Made by a program: the position numbers and the translations under genes | The notes under the pieces: generated by a model | What the model was told of the DNA's origin: nothing | The model's database searches: none | Seen by the model: the letters and a program-made list of their open reading frames with translations, nothing else | In this document: piece after piece, positions 53,206 through 64,000 of the stretch | Layout: every line of letters begins with the position of its first letter | Numbering within the stretch: the first letter of the stretch is position 1 | DNA from: Paramarasmius palmivorus | Lineage: Eukaryota; Basidiomycota; Agaricomycetes; Agaricales; Marasmiaceae | DNA: 64,000 nt | Direction of reading: 5' to 3' | Assembly: GCA_037176845.1 (NCBI GenBank) | Contig: JAYKXP010000011.1 | Span: 186,001-250,000 of the forward strand

Positions 53206-54561
53206 CTCAGGTCTAGGTCTCTTGTCTGTTTGTAGCATCTAACAGTGTTTCTTGTGACCATCATTGTACATACTGTATCTGTATACTAAAAGCGCTGATC
53301 CCGTAGAGCGAGGTGAACACTCACTTAGCCGTGTCTAGTTGTAGTCGTAGAATATGACATCCGAGATCTTGAGTCGGTGCACACCTCGGTCCTCGCACGC
53401 GACGGCAGTGGTGCTAAGAAAAGTTGGCGTCAGCGCTTTTTGACACCGGTATGCTGGGGGAGTGGACGAAAAATTATCGCGTTCACCGCTTGAGGGTTGC
53501 ATAACGGGACGCGTTGGCGAGGAACATAGGTATCAACCTCAAGCCCGAGTTTTCGGCCAACCGAGTGAGATGAGGAATCCAGTCGCATGCTTTTTAGACA
53601 TCCAAAGGCTCTTGTTCAGACCCTGAAACCGGGGTTTCAAAGCATGCATTCTCGTTCATCGGGACTCGACGCACGCGTCATCTCAAGCTCAGACCCTAGC
53701 AAGTTGCAACTGCAGCCTAAGCTCCATGATTGAGCTTTTGTGAAGGACATGCAGTAGTCTGAAGTTGAAGTCGGCGTCAGGAAGCGTCTTTGGGAAGAGA
53801 GAGCGACATTTTCAGAGGTATTTGTGACGGGTTCAATGAGCGAGTGCTCTAGGAGGAACAATAAGAACCATGAGCGAGTAGTAGCGTGCTAATGTCTACA
53901 TACCGGAATCCAGATATCGATGCTCAGTCTTGATGATTTGGACTTGAAGTCGATTATGTAGAGTTACTGTAAGGTATATTAGATCTCAAGAGGTGCGCCG
54001 GTAATGGCTGAACTCACCGTTATGGGACTGGACAGACCACCCTTGAGCGTGGTGACTGGTGATGGTTATGAGCAAGGTCAGTAGTCAAGCTAGTCAAGCG
54101 CCGGCGCAGCGAGCTCTTCCTCTGGCACAGGGACAAGACCTCTAGGAGTCCAATTGTTCTGTTGCACCAATACAATGTTTAATGGGTCAACACGATAGTA
54201 GGGGGGTGTAATTGAACATGACATTATAAGTACAAGCCAAAACAAGGACCCAGCGTTCATCGTCCATGTAGCTAAAGCCTAAGAGAAGACTCGATGTCAT
54301 TGATATAACGAGGAACCGGCGCACCACCTCAATCAACGTCTGCAATATCTGGTCCATCCAAGCATGGGCTATCCTTGCTGGATAATGTTCCTGTATGGCC
54401 AGAAAACAATGAGTGGTGCGCACGTATCCATCGAATCCTCTCATCGAATTCCGATGGGAGTGGCTGGGCTGGCTCAACACTGATACCGATGGCCGAGTTC
54501 TCGTTGTCTTAGTACATTCTATGTTAGAACGGTACATCAAAAAGGAAGAATGGGGGACTTA
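53206..54561. other. Convergent intergenic region with a 37-bp sequence repeated at 59527
   Basis: The TPR gene and the minus-strand orphan end here. The 37 bp at 53248-53284, just after the TPR stop, recur without change at 59527-59563. Otherwise no gene is recognised. Confidence 0.5.
53248..53284 (+). repeat. 37-bp exact repeat, copy 1 (in the TPR 3' region)
   Basis: Contains TGACCATCATTGTACATACT. Located 43 bp after the TPR stop codon. Confidence 0.75.
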
Positions 54562-56550
54562 CCACCATCTTCGACCTCCTCAAAACGTGTGTTACCACCA
54601 ACCAGCTCGAGAATCGTACACTCAACGGATCTAGCCAGATCCATTGACGTGGGTTCAAAGCCCTCGTGACAATTGACCATCTTGATCGCATCGTGGGCGT
54701 CGTGATCCCACCAACCATGCCATACTTGGATGGAAGTCCTGAACGAAGGGAGGCCCAATCTCTGCTGTTCATCCTCTGACATCTCCTCTTTCCCAGCGGA
54801 GTCGTACGACCAGTAGTATTTCCTTCCTCCTAGCCAAGCATCCCACCCGTTTTCATCCTCAGAGGGGCGGGGAACACGTCGAATGAAGAGATATATTGGC
54901 TGTGAGGTGAGGATTTCTGCCTGTTTGCATGATGTGCCCTTGTTACGTCTACGTTTGAACTTGACATAAAAGTGGTGCAGGATAGCTGGTATGCATCAAT
55001 CAGTACCGGCACTCTGACAAGAACCATGATAAACACACAATATTCCCCCCATTCCCCCTCTTCGATCCCAAGCTGGCTAAAAATCCAATGTGTCTGCGCC
55101 ACCCACGAATCTGCAAAGGAACCCCACATCCCCCTAGCCCGTAAATCATAATTTAGCTCAAATGACTGGAGGCTGGCAATGTCTGCCAAGTTGAACATAA
55201 ACCTATATCCCAATCAGCTCAAATAACCACTTTGACACCGTTTCAAACGCACCTCACGGATCTATCTTTCATCACAGTCATGTTTTCTCGCATCGTATCC
55301 GGTATATGGAACGCCTCCTTCCAAGGGAAGTGATACCATCTCTTTCTATCTGCTGGGTATCGAGCGATGATTCTTCGGGAGGTTCTGCTGTAAATCGTGC
55401 CAGGAAGGAATGAGAGGATAAGTTTGGCGTCTTGGTTGTTTGGCCACTCTGGGATTAGTCCGTGCGACCAGCGGATTCCCTCGATGATCTTGCGTACGGA
55501 AAGAATTCGGATGAGATACTGGAAAAGAAGGCCGGTGTTGTTGTAGGTCTGGAGGTCAAGGGAAGGATGGTCACTATCGGGAATCGTGAGACTTTCCCCC
55601 CACCAGATGTCGTAAAGGGTGTCAGAGGAATCCTCGACGTACGGCCCTTTGCATAACGTGCCAGTCATTGGGTTGATCCATAATTCAGCGAGAAGCTAAA
55701 AGCTTGACTTGAGCGTCGAGGGTTGATCCAAGACGGGTGAGCGCACCGTTCGGGCATCTATTCCTTGCGCTAAGCTAGCCTATCGAGGGAAAATGATTAT
55801 CACAACAAGTAGAGAGAGAAACAGAACATACGTAGTTGAAATATGAATATAAGAGTGATGAGAACCTGTTTCGTTCAAATATATGCGACACCGGCACGAG
55901 TGCTATGTAGACACAAGTCAGCATGATCCTGTTACAAGGGTATTATTCCCTCACCATCGTAGAACACCAATGAGGGTAAAGCTTTCCAGTTACTGTAGCC
56001 AAAAAGCTGCGTGTGGTTGATATCCCTGAAACCATTAGTGGAGGAAATCGCAGAGACGAGATGTCTTGCTCACTTGACAGTTGCAAAGGTCTTGATATCC
56101 TTTTGGTATACCTATAAGGACGAAGTTCAATCAGGGAAATGCTGCAACACAACACAGAACAGTAACCTCACCTGGAAGGCATCAGGGCCACTGTAAGAAA
56201 CATGAAGGAACTCGCGCTCTCTATCCCCGATAGTGGCGACATGAATTGTTCGATGTGCATCAAGTCTTCTCCACCCTCCTGTGACCCACCCCCGAACCCT
56301 GGATGTTGCAATCTTCCGCTTGAGACAAACTTGCCCTGCCTTGACCTCCTGATACTGAAGTGGCTATCCATCAGCTTTCACGCTACCTCGCAGGGATTGT
56401 TCAACATACCTGGCTTAGAACGTTTGAAGCCCCGTGCACAGGGTGGGGCTGCTGCATTACAAGGTTACCTTGAATGTTGTACACATGGCCCGCGACAGCT
56501 GTGAAGGTTCCGTCGTTGATAGCAAAGTTGGAGCACTGTTCGAGCGACAT
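54562..56550 (-). CDS. Multi-exon orphan protein of a basidiomycete-type family
   Basis: Reading from MSLEQCSNFAINDGTFTAVA at 56550, the coding exons on the minus strand give YQEVKAGQVCLKRKIATSRV, TIGDRESEFLHVSYSGPDAF, VYQKDIKTFATVK, DINHTQLFGYSNWKALPSLV, HIFERNRFSSLLYSYFNY, LLAELWINPMTGTLCKGPYV, LYDIWWGESLTIPDSDHPSL, IRWSHGLIPEWPNNQDAKLI, LADIASLQSFELNYDLRARG, DSWVAQTHWIFSQLGIEEGE, QAEILTSQPIYLFIRRVPRP and GLPSFRTSIQVWHGWWDHDA, ending near VGGNTRFEEVEDG at 54562. Similar proteins with this order, a short start that resembles FNISGGTFTNVAGN and a kinase-lobe-like YxxVxxG...LKRRIA segment, recur in mushroom genomes; no function is known. The last exon past 54562 is uncertain. No frame break was seen in the listed part, apart from uncertain joins around 55690. 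Confidence 0.65.
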
Positions 56551-57489
56551 GTTAGGTAATGGTGGTCAAGGACCAAGGTGTTCGTGGAGACACATGTCGC
56601 CTTGATGTTTGTCCGCATAGCTAGAGGGCGTCAAACGGAATGATGGTATCGACGACGATGAGAACTGTATTGGTGTGAGTCATGCCGTACAGCACACGCA
56701 GAAAGTGTCACGCCTTCTGGAAGACATGGGATACAAAGTTTTGGCCTGCGAATGCCACAGTCTCCTCTATCAACTTGTGAAGTCGGAGCCTGGAACAGTG
56801 CCGGGACAAAAACTTGGTTAGCACCAGTCACTGCGCATGGTTTGCGGGAAAAGTCGCTCCCGGGCCGGCGACCCGGACTGCCATATAAGGCAATTCCTTT
56901 GCTTTGCTCGCTCGGCTAACCGTCATCATCTTTGTTGGGTGCTGTTTCTGCAGAAACAATCGCTGCAGTGAGTAAAAGCCGGAGCCACAGCGAAAAACAG
57001 ATGTACCAGCAATTATGTCCGTTCAAGTTCCGCCTCGACCGGCTTCCAGCTCAAAGCCAAGTAACTCGAGGATACTGCAACAAGTCTATCAACCGGACCG
57101 ATATGTCGAAAGTAAACAGAACATACCTTCCAGATAAAAGCACTACGAGCGTATACTTTGTGCTCTCCGAAACCCATACCACCTCTGTTCTATCCTGAGA
57201 ACAGAACTGCCGACATCACTCGAACAAATTGAGGATGTGCGGTTTGCATTCGAGAGCAATGTGTTAGCGAGGAACGTTGGCTATCGGTAACTCGTTCAGC
57301 CGACTGAGTAACCGCCATCACGTCTACGAGGATCCCAGAGAAGACGGTGGCGTGTAGTGCTTCCATGGGTTCGAAGCCTCGTCTAGAGCCTGAGCCTGAT
57401 ATCCAAGACGAAATGCTCAGTCTTGCACGGTGGAACTCGGCGTACGGGTAATCCCAGGATCGACGCCTAGCATCTGTACAGTTCGATCT
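56551..57489. other. Intergenic, no assignable gene
   Basis: Upstream region of the orphan gene. TATAAGG at about 56884 on the plus strand has no gene behind it that I can identify. Confidence 0.4.
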
Positions 57490-58140
57490 CGATCCTCAAA
57501 CGACAATTTGTATAGCTTGCTAAGATCCTCGATAGAACCCCACGCAACCTACTGGAAGCACGGGATGATGATGATTCGGAGACGACGCGGGGGCCATGAG
57601 ATGAGAATATGAGCGGACTGCTTCACAGGTACGAAGCTCCAGGTTCTTCGGTTTGGCTGGAGATGTTGTAGCTGTGGATAATACATTGTCAATAAAACGC
57701 GTTCAAGAGTAGGTAGTGATCATACCTGCAGTCAACCTCAGCAACCAGTCCAACACTTCGCATTCTACCACTGCAATCTCTGTATCCATAAGGTGAACTG
57801 CCATGTCACAAGGACTGTTTCAAGCCCGTTTGGAATACACGAGAACCGGGAGCAGTACGGCAATAGCCAGTTGGCCGCATAGAGATCACAAGCTCGCGCA
57901 TGGGGTAATAGTGGAAATTGGAATCCACGATTATGGACGTTAGGTAGCGGTTTGAGTATGAACACCTGGGGCCAGGATGGAAGTGGTGTCGGGAAGCACG
58001 TTTGAGATGGTAATAAAGGGGTGTTGGGTTAGCGACGAGGAAGAATACGTCTTTGGAGTATAGGTGCCAATTTGGACTTTTGCCTGCATAATATGTATAT
58101 CGGTGAGCAACGGCGAAAAATGTTAGAGTAAGACCCAAAA
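57490..58140 (-). pseudogene. Possible F-box/LRR-type remnant
   Basis: Minus-strand pieces in different frames read LTSIIVDSNFHYYPMREL, LYAANWLLPYCSRFSCIPNG, MAVHLMDTEIAVVECEVLDW, LLRLTAG, and, after an intron-like gap, AKPKNLELRTCEAVR. The pattern of short leucine segments with a PMREL-like motif is reminiscent of the variable C-terminal halves of mushroom F-box proteins. No F-box was found, and frames change at least once. Weakly supported. Confidence 0.3.
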
Positions 58141-61100
58141 GTCATGTACTTTCAGGCAAATTTCCTGAGCTATTTGAAGAGAAATCAACTTTCAAACAGT
58201 GCAAAAAGAACGGTTGAACGTACCGTTAGAATGCCGCGAATGAACATGCTTGAACAAGCTGACAGTGATGGTGGTAGTTTTGAGAAGAGAAGCGCCAGCA
58301 GCGAAGCGCTTCCACTTTGACCACCACATCTCCCATTTCCCTGGCCCACTCATGCTCCTCGAAGCCATAAATACATCTTTTCCAACGTCACGAACGGTGC
58401 GTATTCCTCACCCTAAGTATATCCCTGGCCGCATTCTCAACCTATTTCTCAGACCAAAACTACCGTGACGCGTTATACCGCCCGAGTTCAATATCCCGGC
58501 CTCTTCTGTTGTTCACAGTAGGGATTTCGCTGGATGAATAGCTACGACTTGACCTTGAACCCTCTTATCTCGATACCACAAACCTGAGGTTACAGCAAAC
58601 AACGCCCTCGTGCATACTCCCCTACCACTCCCTATCGACTATGCTCGAAGCTGCGCCCAGAACCAGTGTTCCTCGGTGAAAACAGTGAATAAAGACCACG
58701 ATCATCAGGTCAACGACAATTAGTACCCGAAGGTATGTTCGTCCTACTCTGATTCCTATCACTCGATCTCATCGTCTTATATTCCAGCTTTAGAATATCA
58801 AGAGCAAGAGTGGGGAGAGAATCTCGAGCTCAGGGCAAGGGTACGGATACGTCGAATGCGTTATCGTCAAGGCCTGTAAACCACGACGTTGATGGGCCCA
58901 GTTGCTTATGCCATATGGTAACTACATGGAATACGACCATGGTTTTATTTCGGGCATGCAATAAAGTCCCGCCAATTCTTATCCCAATGGCAACCGAACA
59001 GACGACATCGTCCATCGTACCACTCAAGCGAGACAATGAGCAACGTACAATTTCTACAAACGTTGAACACCGCTCTAGGCTACAAATCTGGCTTTTAGAG
59101 CTGGCGTGGCCGCTTCTTCCTTGCTACACCATCCAGTTGAAGAATCATAGGCTAGTTGCAGCGGTGCCTGTGCTAGTGGTGATCAACTATCCTCCCTCAA
59201 TGATCACCGTTGACGAGCGGTGCTGCATGCAATGAACTATCCATAGCTAGGTCTTCTTCCCAAACCAACACACGAGGAACTGAGGTGCGGCGGAGAAAGA
59301 CAGTCCATTGATGAAAAGGTGGACAGGGTTGGGAGTTGCGTGTGCTCCTGGGTGCAATGGCGGCGGCAGTTCTAGTAACGTTGAGTGACATGCATAATCT
59401 TCGTCTTATGATACAGGTATTCAAACACTGGTACCACGTATAGAAGTCGTACATATGATCGTAAGGTGAACCGGTACCAGAACAAATCAACGCAGGAAAC
59501 AAGAGGAATGCAATCAAGACTGGGTATTTCTTGTGACCATCATTGTACATACTGTATCTGTATGTGAATCTACTAATCTAAGAAGTGAACATCTCGGAGT
59601 TGCGTTGTGGAGATCGGAAGATGTTAGTTGTGATGTTCCGTGGCTGGTATTGAAGAGCGCTGGTTGCATAGCTTTGGCTCTACACAAGCACATAGCTAGA
59701 AAGAAAGAAAATCAGGGCGCACTAGTGCCGGTGGGCGTTCGGTGGAGGCCCGAATCCAACGGATAGCCCTGTTCAAGGATGCACTCATGTTTGCATCGCA
59801 ACTTCTTCCAAGTTCCGTGTCTGATGCACGCCATTCTCCAATCTTTTCTAGTCTAGCGTCCATTCTCTGAGCTGAGCTTCGTTGATTGACGAATGCCAAC
59901 TCATGACTTGATTCGCTTGTCCATCAGCTCTGCAGAGCTCAAATCTTGGACTGATGCATCTTCTATTCATTGACATCATACTTTTGGTGTATATTTCATC
60001 AGTTTACTGTGTTCGAGAACAAATCGAAGAGACGGTGTTCTGGGAAGAGACACTTGCATGCGGTTTCTATCACAGTTGATCTCTGAACAGGATGCGATGG
60101 TGCAACAGGTTGTTCGGGAAGGGCTCGGACACCACTATATATTGATTCGATGGATGCCCTGATATGTAAGAGCCTAAAAACTAGGAATTGTCTATTGTCC
60201 GCTCGGAGACGATGATAACGAACCACCAGCGTGCTGTCGGCTGTATCCAAGCTATGTTAAAGGTGTCTTTCGAGCTTCGGAATAGCAATCGGAGGTTATA
60301 ACATTCAACTAGAGGTCAACAAGAATTTTGAGAACCGCTTTTTGAGACGGGGCAAATTGTTTTGAAATCGTTGCGATCTGAAACGCTTTGTGGATTCTGT
60401 GAGCTAGCGGCCACCTTATCTTGGAAACCGTCCGTGTTGCCACTCCCGCTTGTTTCCTTTCCGTATGTACTTTGGTGGTTAGAATCTGCTAGGTGACTGT
60501 GCCAAGGCGGAAGGCCTATACGGGGTATGACGTGTGGGAACCTGACGAATCCGCTTTTCCCGAACGTTCATCTCCTCCCCCAGCCTTCCCTTCGTTATGG
60601 TTCTGACTCTCTGCTGGATACCTGAGCTACGGGACTCTGTCTGGCTTGGCGACAGCATAATTATGACGGGCCAGATTGAAGGATCCAGGCAAATATCAAA
60701 TATGTTTAGGCACGGTGCATATGGTGGGTCCCATCAGCCGTTGTTACATTTAGTTTCAGCCTTCAGGCATATCCATGTGGTTTATTATAGGGTCTTTCCG
60801 TGATAAATCACCAAGATTAGCACAGGGCTATAAGTGACAGAAGCTTGTAAAGGTCCCCAAGGGTGCCTGTCGGGACTTTGAGCTGGAAGATTCAATCGAC
60901 GATGTAGAAAACCAAGACCAGTTGTCCTCGGAGTACGGTTCCGCCACCTGCAATTGATGAGCCTGCTTCCAAGAGACGGCTCGCAAACCAACTGGGGCAT
61001 TTCAGCAAGTGGAGAGAGCTTGGATGTTCGGATGATGGCGGTTGGGTTTGATCTAAAACACTCGACATCATGCGTTGATTCGGTCCTTTGACCAAGTTCA

Positions 61101-61297
61101 GAAGATCTTGACCCCGGTCTACCACATATAAGTAAGTCAATCGGCTCCAAGCCATCAGTTGACCGGGCCTTCACTTTCCTGGCGCCCCCGTCATACATAT
61201 TTTAGGATCCCACCTGCCCTTCCTCGACCGGTTCGAGCTTCCTTCCTTCAGGTGCTTCTTATCAAACAGTATCTCAAGTCGCTCCCTTCCCCATATC
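58141..61297. other. Long stretch without assignable gene
   Basis: Over 3 kb. The longest frames (plus 58810-59235, 141 codons; minus 60785-61198, 137 codons) have no recognisable feature and are crossed by equally open frames on other strands. The only identified element is the second copy of the 37-bp repeat. Confidence 0.4.
59527..59563 (+). repeat. 37-bp exact repeat, copy 2
   Basis: Same as 53248-53284, same orientation; flanking bases differ on both sides. Confidence 0.75.
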
Positions 61298-63351
61298 ATG
61301 TCGCATACATCGCCAGCCAGTCTTTTAGTTTGGGCTATCCTCTCATGCATGGTACGAGTTTTTCAGTACAGACGATAGACGCTTGGTTACTTACATTCTC
61401 TTCAGCTAGGCTCCTTCCTAGTATATCACCTATGGTCATTCGATAGGTTTAAGTGCTTGAAGTGCGTTTCATAGCCGGTTTGTCTTCCAGCAGTAATTAA
61501 CATGACTCCAGGTGGAACAGCGGACACTCAGGAGCCTTCAAGAGAGTCATGACCGTTAGTATTGCCATCAACGCCTGCCAGCATCCAGTTGACGCGAAGC
61601 TTCACAGTACTCATACCTGCTAAGCGTGCCGTTAATCATGATATACGCGTTGGGGTTTGCAATCATCAAGTATCAGGAGGGATTTGTCGATATACCTCTC
61701 GTAGGGAGTGCGTAGCATTCTACTTCGTGCAATTAACTTGCGCTGACAACCCCCTTGTCTTCAGTCGTGCCTAAGCCGCATACGTTATGGGCACCTGCCT
61801 CACAGGCCGCTATCTTCCCTCTGACATTGATGTTCTCAATCGCATGGGCACTGGAAATGTGTGTTACAGTCATTCAGCCGTTGATAGTATGATCTCATGA
61901 TATCTTCAGCGTAACGCATTTGGAGGGTACGCCCGCATTATCCGCATTCAAGACGCCGCGCTCATTGAAAGACGTACAGAGCTTTGTTTCTGGTACTTCC
62001 TCGTCAACGCAGGCTCAAATTCGCAGGACTGGTTCCGCAGTCTCTACTTCAGAGTTTGGGTTGCTGGATCGTTCGTCGCGATTCTATACATGCCCTTGTT
62101 GACCATATTCACGAGGGAAGATCACCTTCAGGTCAGTCATGATATGCCATCATTCTTGATCAATGCTCACACGGATATCAGAATGAAGCCTACACTATCT
62201 TGGCAGGCAGCTTGGGAAGCTTGTCCTTGACAATTTCGTTTCTACCTATCCTGTGAGCATGGTGACCACCAGTTACAGCTGATTTTTATTGATGCCGTCC
62301 ATCCAGTTTCACCTTCCCTGCGTTCCTTGCTAATTTGGTCCGCCTTTTCCTATCAATGATCCAAGCCCCATGTGCTAATGTCAGAATAGAAGCGGGAGGG
62401 GGTTGACAACGGGACCGTGGTTCGACTGACAAAATTCCACGAATTGAACGTGAGTGCTCCCGATGTGACTGCGATTCGAGGTACTGAGAAATTTTACAGT
62501 CCATCCGGGTTCTCTTTCGTTTCCTATTTACCGTGCCCTTCGTCGTTCTTGGCGTTGACGGTGTCCGACCGCACAAGCACGTCAATGAGAGTATGTTGTG
62601 GACAGGTAAAGTACACCAATGTCACTTTGAACCGCGGGCGTCTGACATGATCGGTAGATCTGCTGACAATGCTCGCCGCGTTTGGCTGTGCGGTGTCGTC
62701 TGGAATTACTCTGACGGTATGTGCATTTGTCCTGGTATTATCCATCAAAAGCGTCATGACCGGCTTGTCAGATATTCTTCCCTCGGTCGGTGGAAGGCGA
62801 GATTGCCTCCAAGGAAGCGCGAAGATCTACCCGTTCACATCCATCTACGCGCTCACAGGCTTGGTCAGATACAAGCAGCATGGCCGAAAACCGACCAAGT
62901 TATACCCACAGCGGAAGACATCTTGTGCATGAGTCTTCGACCAAAAAGTACGCACTGTCCACACATGACGAGCACCCTTTCGAGCAACAATACGACGATC
63001 TATCACCTATCTCTATCGATAAATCCTTCCATTCACCATCAGAAACGATGGCCGATGCATACCGAGCTCAAACTCTTCCCAAGTTGGCTCCTATACGACC
63101 GAATCGTCGGATAGGCGAAGATGTGGAGTTGGGCGGAATAGGTGCGGGTGCGGCAGCCAATAACGCGTCAAGAAATACACTCTTTTCCGTCAATCCTGCC
63201 GTACATCAATTCAGGTCACCCATAGGTATGTTCTTGACCTTGTGGACATCAGTTGATGATCCTGACTTGTGGTGCCTCCACAGATGTTGCGGCGTACAGG
63301 AGCCCGATACCTGCCACAAATCATTCGCGGTTGACCTTTTCACGCCCGTGA
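61298..63351 (+). CDS. Multi-pass membrane protein of a basidiomycete-type family
   Basis: About a dozen short exons join without any frame break. In order: MSHTSPASLLVWAILSCM, LGSFLVYHLWSFDRFKCLKW, NSGHSGAFKRVMT, YSYLLSVPLIMIYALGFAII, KYQEGFVDIPLV, VPKPHTLWAPASQAAIFPLT, LMFSIAWALE, LCFWYFLVNAGSNSQDWFRS, LYFRVWVAGSFVAILYMPLL, NEAYTILAGSLGSLSLTISF, FTFPAFLANL, VVRLTKFHELN, SIRVLFRFLFTVPFVVLGVD, LLTMLAAFGCAVSSGITLT, IFFPRSVEGEIASKEARRS, and a hydrophilic tail ending near SRLTFSRP. At least six, probably seven or eight, hydrophobic helices are visible. The layout (WNSG, W-A-P-x-SQAA-x-x-P-L-T, FxxTREDHL, KxxGVDxxxVVRLxxFHELN) recurs in mushroom genomes in an uncharacterised family. Transport or receptor roles are possible. 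Splice sites fit throughout. Confidence 0.72.
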
Positions 63352-64000
63352 TCTTTTGATTGTTGGGTTTTTGGACTTTGGAATTGGACTGTTCGCCACG
63401 ACTCTCGTATGTGAAGTGTATGTATGATAGTTGCTCTTAAAAACTGTTTCGTTCGGAAACGATGATGTCTTATACTTGTTAGTCACCGCTATAATTATTC
63501 CTATCTATCACTAGTCGAGTAATGCGCATTCCTTTTTGCAGGCCAACTTACGAAATCTAGCACACAGCCTACAGAATTCATCTTGCCCTGCAGGGTGTCC
63601 GCAGCCGGACAGCAGCAGACAGCGCCAAGGCATATCAGGTACTCCAGTGCTCACAAGATCTTTCAAGTAACGTCCGGATCTATCACACATCTTCGACACA
63701 AGTGTTACTTGTACTCCAGAATCGATCTATTTCAGTGCCATAAGATGGTGACTGGTTCAAGTTGGGCATCTCGTAGAGCACAGACTGCTAAGAGTAATAA
63801 CGCTCGTGGCGGATGTACATCGGGTCGCGAGGATCAGATTCATACCACTTCTCAGGCCTCAGTTGCGCAGTCGTTTGCGAGGTTTTTTATAACAGCTAAA
63901 GAGATACTGTCTTCCTCGTCGTGATTAACCCCAAGATACGCCAATGGCCCCAGAACAACTCAGGACCCGGTTCGAATACGACCAGCTAGTGATCATTTGT
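63352..64000. other. 3' region of the membrane protein gene and right edge
   Basis: No gene is recognised. A plus ORF at 63583-63924 has no motif. Confidence 0.45.

Noticed and set aside
58810..59235. 141-codon plus ORF
   Set aside because: No motif, composition unlike coding exons in this window, and competing open frames on the other strand.
1..64000. CRISPR arrays, rRNA genes, operons and bacterial signals
   Set aside because: None were found; introns and protein content show nuclear fungal DNA.

Overview
This window is nuclear DNA of a filamentous basidiomycete, probably an Agaricomycete. The signs are intron-dense genes with introns of about 45-65 nt (GTRNGY donors, AG acceptors), F-box/LRR, BTB and MYND proteins of the expanded mushroom type, and small secreted cysteine-patterned proteins that resemble hydrophobins. 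Gene boundaries below were assembled by hand from splice signals and remembered family patterns; no search was run.

Layout. 1-9.5 kb: the 5' part of a PLP-dependent molybdenum-cofactor-sulfurase-like gene (-), a tyrosine phosphatase (+), a decayed TPR gene (+), a small secreted protein (SSP1, +) and an M28 glutamate-carboxypeptidase-like gene (-). 10-13.3 kb: the Golgi tether USO1/p115 (+). 13.3-17.7 kb: little that can be assigned. 17.7-22.6 kb: a BTB-type protein (+), a 644-bp hAT-type MITE with 8-bp target duplications, a rearranged fragment of USO1, the tiny H/ACA snoRNP gene NOP10 (+) and an F-box gene (-). 23.3-33.7 kb: mostly housekeeping: MYND protein (+), peroxisomal-type NADH pyrophosphatase (-), a conserved orphan (-), an F-BAR/SH3 septation protein (-) and a Ran1/Ksp1-like kinase (-). 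34-53 kb: an accessory stretch with three more small secreted proteins (SSP2 +, SSP3 -, SSP4 +), an intron-containing tRNA-Asn(GTT), a single-pass membrane protein, a short orphan gene and its broken paralog, a wrecked GH95 fucosidase, an APH-type kinase, three tandem FAD monooxygenases and a full-length TPR gene. 54.5-63.4 kb: two lineage-type orphans (a large soluble protein, -, and a multi-pass membrane protein, +) in otherwise unassignable DNA.

Most notable: (1) a four-gene family of compact hydrophobin-like proteins that share intron phases and an invariant 44-nt middle exon; two members have lost exactly the cysteines at the C3 and C4 positions. (2) A tandem triplicate of monooxygenases in which only the middle copy reads open, each with a TATA box exactly 40 bp before its ATG. 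(3) A duplicated USO1 fragment with an internal inversion. (4) An unusual number of single-base reading-frame breaks in conserved genes, including genes that should be essential, which points to consensus indel errors rather than widespread pseudogenisation.
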